This document shows positions 5,961-10,225 of a stretch of 10,225 nt of DNA, one piece after another (positions within the stretch are counted from its first letter, which is position 1; each line of letters opens with the position of its first letter). The notes beneath the pieces were generated by a model. It did not search any database and was not told the DNA's origin. It was given only the letters and a program-made list of their open reading frames with translations. The position numbers and the translations under genes were made by a program. Source of the DNA: Legionellales bacterium (lineage in GTDB: Bacteria > Pseudomonadota > Gammaproteobacteria > Berkiellales > Berkiellaceae); contig JAHFQF010000074.1 in the NCBI GenBank assembly GCA_023266435.1, positions 1 through 10,225 on the forward strand, read 5' to 3'.

Positions 5961-7010
5961 GTGAGCGCTCATTATGACTGGGTAATTGTCACCCCGATTT
6001 CTGCTTTTTATAAAGTCAATCTTTATAATGAGTTAGCTAGTGATTTTAAAATATTGGTGATTGTGATTGCTGCCACCTCTCAGCAGAGACGCGCAGATTT
6101 TTATGGGGTGACGCGTCAGTATGAAGAAATCGTATTATGGCCGGGTGATCTGGAATCACGTCCTAAAATAGCTACCCTACGACAGTTACGCAAAGTCCTG
6201 ACTCACCTCACTTACGAGCGGCTACTGGTGGGGGGATGGGATTTGCCTGAATTTTGGTGGTCCGTTTTTGCGTCGTCTGGAAACAATGTGTTGGCATTAG
6301 AATCTTCTTGTTATGAAAGTCAAACCAGCGGACTCAAAGCGTGGATCAAGCGCCTATTTTTAAGCCGTATTCACGCAATCATTGCGTCAGGTCTGGCTCA
6401 AAAACGCTTAGCCCAGCAGCTGGGTTTTCATAAAACCATACACTTGAGCCATGGTGTGGGATTATTTCATCAGGGACAGCGACAAGAAAAACAAGCGATT
6501 ACAGAGAGCACTCCCACTCACTTTTTATTTGTAGGTAGATTAGCGCCCGAAAAAAACTTAAGTGCTTTACTGGAAGTTTTTAGTACTTTGCCACATTTGC
6601 AATTAACCGTGGTAGGAGACGGGCCATTGGCCCACTCACTAAAAAATCAAGCACCTGCTAATGTACACTGGATGGGCCACGTGGCCAATCAGCAATTGGC
6701 TAGCTTATATCAATCACACGATGTGTTCATTTTGCCTTCTTTATCAGAGCCTTGGGGGCTCGTTGTAGAGGAAGCGCTGTATTATGGGTTACCCTTGATT
6801 GTTTCTGATAGGGTGGGCTGTGTAGAAGATTTGGTGCTTAAACCACAAACTGGCTTGGTATTTGATGTGCAAGATGCCCAGAGTTTGCAGCATGCAATCT
6901 TAACTATGCAAGATCCCAAACAGTATGCACAGTTTTGTCGAGCGGCCGCTACTTTTGATTTTAAACAGAGGGACAAAGCGCAAGTGGCCTGTTACTCACT
7001 AGGTGTTTAA
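5961..7010 (+). CDS. GT4-family (GT-B fold) glycosyltransferase
   Basis: The product is a 349-residue probable cytosolic or membrane-associated glycosyltransferase adding one sugar from a nucleotide-sugar donor during surface-glycan assembly. The N-terminal domain starts YDWVIVTPISAFYKVNLYN, the usual first strand and acceptor loop. The C-terminal Rossmann domain begins at FLFVGRLAPEKN (188-199), continues through VVGDGPL (217-223), and contains EPWGLVVEEAL (263-273), the E-x7-E donor-binding motif of retaining GT4 enzymes. The start is GTG at 5961, the first gene of the plus operon. AGGA/GGAAAG upstream at about 5948-5954 can serve as ribosome binding site, and the ATG just inside is out of frame. 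The stop is three bases before the next gene. Donor and acceptor cannot be assigned. Confidence 0.88.
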   Translation: MSAHYDWVIVTPISAFYKVNLYNELASDFKILVIVIAATSQQRRADFYGVTRQYEEIVLWPGDLESRPKIATLRQLRKVLTHLTYERLLVGGWDLPEFWWSVFASSGNNVLALESSCYESQTSGLKAWIKRLFLSRIHAIIASGLAQKRLAQQLGFHKTIHLSHGVGLFHQGQRQEKQAITESTPTHFLFVGRLAPEKNLSALLEVFSTLPHLQLTVVGDGPLAHSLKNQAPANVHWMGHVANQQLASLYQSHDVFILPSLSEPWGLVVEEALYYGLPLIVSDRVGCVEDLVLKPQTGLVFDVQDAQSLQHAILTMQDPKQYAQFCRAAATFDFKQRDKAQVACYSLGV

Positions 7011-7013
7011 TCC

Positions 7014-8180
7014 ATGAAGGTTTTGTTAGTTCATAATTTTTATCGTAGTCAGCATATTGGGGGCGAAGACGTGGTCTTTCGTCAAGAGCTTGCTACGTTG
7101 CGTCAGGTATTGGGTGATTCTGCTGTTTCCACGTATACAGTGTCTAATGACACCTTGAGTAAAACCAAATTATTACATCAAATTTGGGGCAATCAAGCTC
7201 ACGCAGATGCTATTTTAAAAAAAGCCATCGAGCAGCAGGTCGATGTGGTACATGCGCATAATGTGTTTCCTTTAATTACACCTCGTTTTTTTAAACAACT
7301 ACGTGATGCGCAGATCCCGAGCATCTTAACGTTACATAATTATCGCCCCTGGTGTTTATCCGGAGTGCTTTATCGTACAGGTAAAGGTCATTGTGTCTCG
7401 TGCTTTGAAAAGGGTAATTTTTTACCTAGCATGAAAAATCGCTGTTATCGGGGCTCTGCGCCACTGAGTATATTGGGTGGCGCTGCGTTACAGTGGTATC
7501 AATGGCAACAAGATTGGCAAGCCGTTGATAAGTTTTTTGTGCTCAGTCAACATCAGAGGCAACAATTACAGACTTTTGGTGTAGACCAAAACAAATTATG
7601 GTTGAAACCCAATTTCGTAGAAACGCTCAATGCGCCTTGGGTTGAGCCTACTCAGAAAAGTGGTTATCTGTATGTGGGGCGTCTAGAGCCAGATAAAGGC
7701 ATAGATTGGTTATTACAGCAATGGCAATCATTGCCGGAGCAGTACCGTCTGACAGTCATTGGGTGTAGCCCCCATGAAACAAATTACGCAGCACGTTATG
7801 CAAAGCGTAATATTATCTTCAAAGGGCAAACGGATAGAGCAACCACCTTGGCAGAGATGGCGAAGGCAAAGTATTTGATACATCCTTCTTTCATGCCAGA
7901 GACATTTGGGCTGACAGTCATTGAAGCGCAGAGTTTGGGTACCCCTGTCATTGCACTCAAATGTGGTCCTCGTGAGCAGATGATTGTGCATCAAATAACA
8001 GGCTGGCATTATGAGCCGGAAAGCTTTCGGTCAGTACTCAGAACTGCGAATGATTTTGAAGGCTATACGCAAATGACTTACAATGCTAAACAAAGCGCCT
8101 TATCCTATCAACCAGATGTGATTATCAAGCAGCAAATTAACTATTATGAACAATTATGTCGAGAAAAATCTAACGCCTAA
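7014..8180 (+). CDS. GT4-family glycosyltransferase with a four-cysteine insert
   Basis: The product has 388 residues and a GT-B fold. The N-terminus MKVLLVHNFYRSQHIGGEDVVF carries the glycine-rich acceptor loop of this GT4 group. AHNVFPLITP (81-90) and LTLHNYRPWC (105-114) follow. Four cysteines, C114, C127, C130 (CxxC) and C144 (RCYRGS), occur in a compact stretch. That C...CxxC...RCYR pattern is familiar in one branch of GT4 enzymes and could bind metal or stabilise the loop. The donor domain has LYVGRLEPDKG (219-229), VIGCSP (248-253) and ETFGLTVIEA (296-305) with the E-x7-E glutamates. AGGTG eight bases before the ATG is a good ribosome binding site. The gene starts three bases after the first GT4 and its 3' end overlaps the next gene by 35 bases. 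It is probably the next sugar-addition step of the same glycan; the sugar is unknown. Confidence 0.9.
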   Translation: MKVLLVHNFYRSQHIGGEDVVFRQELATLRQVLGDSAVSTYTVSNDTLSKTKLLHQIWGNQAHADAILKKAIEQQVDVVHAHNVFPLITPRFFKQLRDAQIPSILTLHNYRPWCLSGVLYRTGKGHCVSCFEKGNFLPSMKNRCYRGSAPLSILGGAALQWYQWQQDWQAVDKFFVLSQHQRQQLQTFGVDQNKLWLKPNFVETLNAPWVEPTQKSGYLYVGRLEPDKGIDWLLQQWQSLPEQYRLTVIGCSPHETNYAARYAKRNIIFKGQTDRATTLAEMAKAKYLIHPSFMPETFGLTVIEAQSLGTPVIALKCGPREQMIVHQITGWHYEPESFRSVLRTANDFEGYTQMTYNAKQSALSYQPDVIIKQQINYYEQLCREKSNA

Positions 8181-8940
8181 AATATCGATTATTACAGTCT
8201 GTTTTAATGCAGAACGCTCAGTAGCAAACACCATTCGGTCGGTATTAAATCAGCAATATCCTCATGTAGAATATATCGTGATTGATGGGCAGTCCACAGA
8301 CAACACAGTGGCGCAAATTTCACCCTATCGCAGTCAACTGGCCTATTTTGTTTCTGAGCCGGATACAGGCATGTATGATGCAATGAATAAAGGGCTACGT
8401 ATTGCATCGGGGGAGATCATTGGTTTTTTAAATGCCGATGATTGTTACCCAAATACGGAAGTATTAAAGCATGTGATTGAGGCTTTTCATACCGCACAGT
8501 GTGACTGCCTTTGGGGTGATTTGCTGTATTATCAACCCACTTCAGACAAGATCGTTCGTTATTGGAAAAGTACCGCTTACCATGCTGGCGCCTTTGGTCA
8601 CGGTTGGAGCCCTCCCCATCCTACCTTTTTTGCAAAAAAATCCTTGTATGAACAATGGGGTGGTTTTGATTTACAGTATCGATTAGGTAACGACATTGAA
8701 CTCATGATGCGACTGATTGAGAAGCATCATAGTCGGACTTATTATCTACCTGAAATTTTGGTTCATATGCAGATAGGGGGCATTTCTAATCGTTCTTGGC
8801 GTAATATGCTGATACAAAATCAAGAGATCATCCGAGCTTGCCATCAGCTACAATTACCGGTTAATCCTTTCATTTTTTGGTGTAATAAAATCATCAAGCT
8901 ACTGAAACAAACGTGGATGAAACCTTATGATCACCAATAA
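8146..8940 (+). CDS. GT2-family glycosyltransferase (WcaE/WfgS-like)
   Basis: The product is a 264-residue, non-processive GT-A glycosyltransferase without membrane helices. Motifs are ISIITVCFNAE (13-23), IDGQSTD (46-52), SEPDTGMYDAMNKG (70-83) and GFLNADD (93-99), where DD is the donor/metal site. PPHPTFF at about 156-162 and GNDIEL near 181-186 are probable catalytic/acceptor elements, and GGISN follows at 211-215. This arrangement is typical of the small colanic-acid/O-antigen transferases of the WcaE/WfgS kind. The ATG at 8146 lies inside the end of the preceding gene, a 35-base overlap. No later in-frame start precedes the first beta-strand and no strong Shine-Dalgarno is visible, so coupled translation is likely. 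The 3' end overlaps the epimerase by 14 bases. Confidence 0.9.
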   Translation: MNNYVEKNLTPKISIITVCFNAERSVANTIRSVLNQQYPHVEYIVIDGQSTDNTVAQISPYRSQLAYFVSEPDTGMYDAMNKGLRIASGEIIGFLNADDCYPNTEVLKHVIEAFHTAQCDCLWGDLLYYQPTSDKIVRYWKSTAYHAGAFGHGWSPPHPTFFAKKSLYEQWGGFDLQYRLGNDIELMMRLIEKHHSRTYYLPEILVHMQIGGISNRSWRNMLIQNQEIIRACHQLQLPVNPFIFWCNKIIKLLKQTWMKPYDHQ

Positions 8941-9886
8941 ACCCTCAATTCTAATCACGGGTGCCAGCGGATTCATTGGCAAGGCTTTAAGTTTGCATTT
9001 GGCGGGGCACGGATATCCTGTTGTTGCTGTGGGACGAGCGTTGTCGCGTCTGCCTATTCATCCCAATATTGAGTGTGCCGTGGTACCTGATCTCAGTGAT
9101 GTAACAACATTAGAGCATTTGTGCCGCAATGTGGATGTTGTTATTCATTTAGCAGCTCGCGTTCATCAAATGAAAGAAACTCAAAACACAGCCACGCAGG
9201 CGTATCAAGCATTGAATATTACGGTGACTCAACGGTTAGCACAAGCTGCGCGGGCAGCAAGTGTCAAACAGTTTATTTTTTTAAGCAGCATTAAAGTCAA
9301 TGGAGAGCGCACAACCACGCGACCTTTTTCAGCTGCGGATCGAGCTAATCCACAAGATGCCTATGCATTGAGTAAGTGGCAGGCTGAATGTGCCTTACAA
9401 GCCATTTGTAGAAAGCCCATGGCGTTAATGATTTTGAGAGTGCCGGTTATCATGGGCCCAGGGGTAAAAGGAAATCTTTTAGAGCTGATCCGATGGGTCG
9501 ATAGAGGGCGTCCACTACCTTTTGGTGCACTTCAAAATCGACGGCAGTTGTTGGCCTTAGACAATTTGTGCGCCGTGATTCAATATGCTGTCTATCAGCA
9601 ATCAAGCGGATGTTACACGGTGGCAGAAAAACAGGCTGTATCAACGCCAGCACTGATTACAGCGCTTGCAAACGCAATGGGGAAACCAGCACGATTGTGG
9701 TATGTACCCGCTTGGTTATTAAAAATGGGCTTTAGGTTAATTGGTAAATCCGCCCAATACGAACGGCTCAGTGGTGATTTAGAGATTGAAACAAAAAGTA
9801 TCTCAAATAACTTAAACTGGGTTCCTGCCTTCACTCTGCAACAGGCTTGTGTACAAGCTGTTTCAGCCTATCGCGCTGCTAAATAA
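8927..9886 (+). CDS. NAD-dependent sugar epimerase/dehydratase (extended SDR, WbpV-like)
   Basis: The product is a 319-residue cytosolic extended short-chain dehydrogenase acting on a nucleotide sugar, probably a UDP-hexose or UDP-HexNAc 4-epimerase or reductase. The N-terminal ILITGASGFIGKAL contains the NAD-binding GxxGxxG (12-18). HLAARVHQM (74-82), FLSSIKVNGE (118-127) with the catalytic Ser region, and Y146-x-x-x-K150 (YALSK) give the SDR active site. MGPGVKGNLLELIRWVDRGRPLPFGALQNRRQLLALDNL is present as the substrate-binding region (176-214). The combination ARVH + SSIKVNGE + GPGVKGN + NRR..L.LDNL is, to my knowledge, characteristic of the WbpV-like branch from O-antigen clusters. These are often followed by a WbpL-type sugar-phosphate transferase, which is not present in the 339 bases after the gene. 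GGAT about eight bases before the ATG may aid initiation. It is the last gene of the plus operon. Confidence 0.9.
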   Translation: MITNKPSILITGASGFIGKALSLHLAGHGYPVVAVGRALSRLPIHPNIECAVVPDLSDVTTLEHLCRNVDVVIHLAARVHQMKETQNTATQAYQALNITVTQRLAQAARAASVKQFIFLSSIKVNGERTTTRPFSAADRANPQDAYALSKWQAECALQAICRKPMALMILRVPVIMGPGVKGNLLELIRWVDRGRPLPFGALQNRRQLLALDNLCAVIQYAVYQQSSGCYTVAEKQAVSTPALITALANAMGKPARLWYVPAWLLKMGFRLIGKSAQYERLSGDLEIETKSISNNLNWVPAFTLQQACVQAVSAYRAAK

Positions 9887-9951
9887 AACAGAGCCCCTTT
9901 TGACTGGTTTTTGGGAGCATTTGCTGCGTGCCAGTTTGAGTTGATCAAAGA

Positions 9952-9981
9952 TTGAACACTTTTAACGAAGCTAGGTATAAT
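9952..9981 (+). promoter_or_regulatory. Sigma-70-like promoter candidate
   Basis: TTGAAC (9952-9957) and a perfect TATAAT (9976-9981) are separated by 18 bases. The predicted start would be near 9988. No open reading frame of useful length follows in the window. The transcript would therefore be either a long leader for a gene to the right or a non-coding RNA crossing the DnaA box and the miniature element. Confidence 0.45.
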
Positions 9982-10007
9982 GGGGGTATTGAAGGATTAG
10001 CCACGGG

Positions 10008-10016
10008 TTATCCACA
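10008..10016 (+). promoter_or_regulatory. Exact-consensus DnaA box (TTATCCACA)
   Basis: The 9-mer TTATCCACA equals the strong DnaA-binding consensus. It lies just downstream of the promoter candidate. Only one copy is present and no AT-rich unwinding region or dnaA/dnaN gene is nearby, so it is not evidence for an origin. It could be a titration or regulatory site, or chance: an exact 9-mer is expected in under a tenth of windows this size counting both strands. Confidence 0.4.
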
Positions 10017-10075
10017 GGCTTTCCCACGTAAATTGTGCATACACATAATGATTATTTTTCTCGTTAGGACAGATA

Positions 10076-10196
10076 TACTCAAACTCATTTGCTTTTAGAC
10101 TAGGCGTTGAGCCGTGAGCAACCGGAACGTACTGTAGTACTTGAGGATTGCGAGCTGGCGAAAACAACACAGTATAAAAGCAAATGAGGAAGAGTA
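10076..10196. mobile_element. Second miniature inverted-repeat element, 121 bp, non-coding
   Basis: The terminal inverted repeats of 22 bases at 10076-10097 and 10175-10196 match at 19 positions, including an uninterrupted CTCATTTGCTTTTA block. The interior contains an imperfect hairpin centred on the palindrome-like GTACTGTAGTAC (10129-10140). Its flanking arms read GAGCAACCGGAAC and TTGAGGATTGCGAGC, partly complementary. There is no coding capacity. The layout matches that of short palindromic intergenic repeats in gammaproteobacteria. No clear target duplication can be read. It shares short internal blocks with the 168-bp element at 5761-5928. Confidence 0.72.
10129..10140. repeat. Central palindrome of the 121-bp element
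   Basis: GTACTGTAGTAC pairs GTACT with AGTAC around a two-base centre. With the partly complementary flanks it would form the top of a hairpin in RNA or single-stranded DNA. Confidence 0.6.
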
Positions 10197-10225
10197 CACT
10201 ACACTTAGGATTGACAGACTTTCAT

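Larger units (their letters stand above)
9887..10225. other. Intergenic stretch without a recognisable gene
   Basis: Both strands were read. The longest ATG-started frames are very short (for example six codons from 9980 and 16 codons from 10048). The G/C-C run just after the epimerase (GAGCCCC...TTTTTGGGAGC, 9891-9916) forms at best a mismatched hairpin, and I do not call it a terminator. The stretch does hold a promoter-like sequence, an exact DnaA box and a 121-bp inverted-repeat element, listed separately. The next gene must lie beyond the window. Confidence 0.7.

Noticed and set aside
7728..8009. 93-codon minus-strand frame inside the second GT4 gene
   Set aside because: It runs antisense to the donor-binding domain and has no supporting motif or ribosome binding site.
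9891..9916. Terminator after the epimerase gene
   Set aside because: The GAGCCCC and TTTTTGGGAGC arms do not pair cleanly, and no T run follows the second arm.
10008..10016. Replication origin
   Set aside because: There is a single DnaA box, with no box cluster, no AT-rich unwinding region and no replication genes.

Overview
The window reads as chromosomal DNA from a low-to-moderate GC Gram-negative gammaproteobacterium. The evidence is an outer-membrane beta-barrel with a signal peptide and a C-terminal Phe, tightly overlapping genes, O-antigen/exopolysaccharide enzymes, and small palindromic elements in the gaps. An environmental or Legionellales-like host would fit the style, but that is a guess. 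No rRNA, tRNA, CRISPR array or transposase gene was seen.

Layout, left to right. (1) Positions 2-91 hold the C-terminal tail of a gene cut by the window edge, probably a beta-lactamase-family serine hydrolase. (2) Positions 134-2382 hold a two-gene unit: a membrane-bound processive family 2 glycosyltransferase (PgaC/HmsR/BcsA-like) joined by a TAATG overlap to a secreted 315-residue beta-barrel. Together they look like a compact synthase plus outer-membrane exit for a surface polysaccharide, reminiscent of PgaC/PgaA or YaiP/YaiO. (3) On the minus strand, 5735 down to 2400, is a four-gene operon: an SxtI/NodU/TobZ-type carbamoyltransferase, an SxtJ-family membrane protein, a 50-residue DUF5989/SxtK-like membrane microprotein (3339-3491), and a membrane-anchored SGNH/GDSL-fold protein. 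(4) On the plus strand, 5961-9886, is a divergent four-gene operon: two GT4 glycosyltransferases, a GT2 glycosyltransferase and a WbpV-like NAD-dependent sugar epimerase. (5) Positions 9887-10225 hold no gene, but contain a promoter-like sequence, an exact DnaA-box 9-mer and a second miniature inverted-repeat element.

The two divergent operons probably act together. The plus-strand enzymes would build a surface glycan or glycolipid repeat. The minus-strand set would carbamoylate it and modify or handle it at the inner membrane.

The most unusual structural point is the 225-bp gap between the operons. It is almost entirely filled by a 168-bp miniature element with 25-bp terminal inverted repeats (24/25 identical). 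Both ends create outward TATAAT/TATAAC hexamers at the junctions, so the element may itself be the bidirectional promoter. A 121-bp element at 10076-10196 has different terminal repeats but shares two short internal blocks at nearly the same spacing, which suggests a related family.
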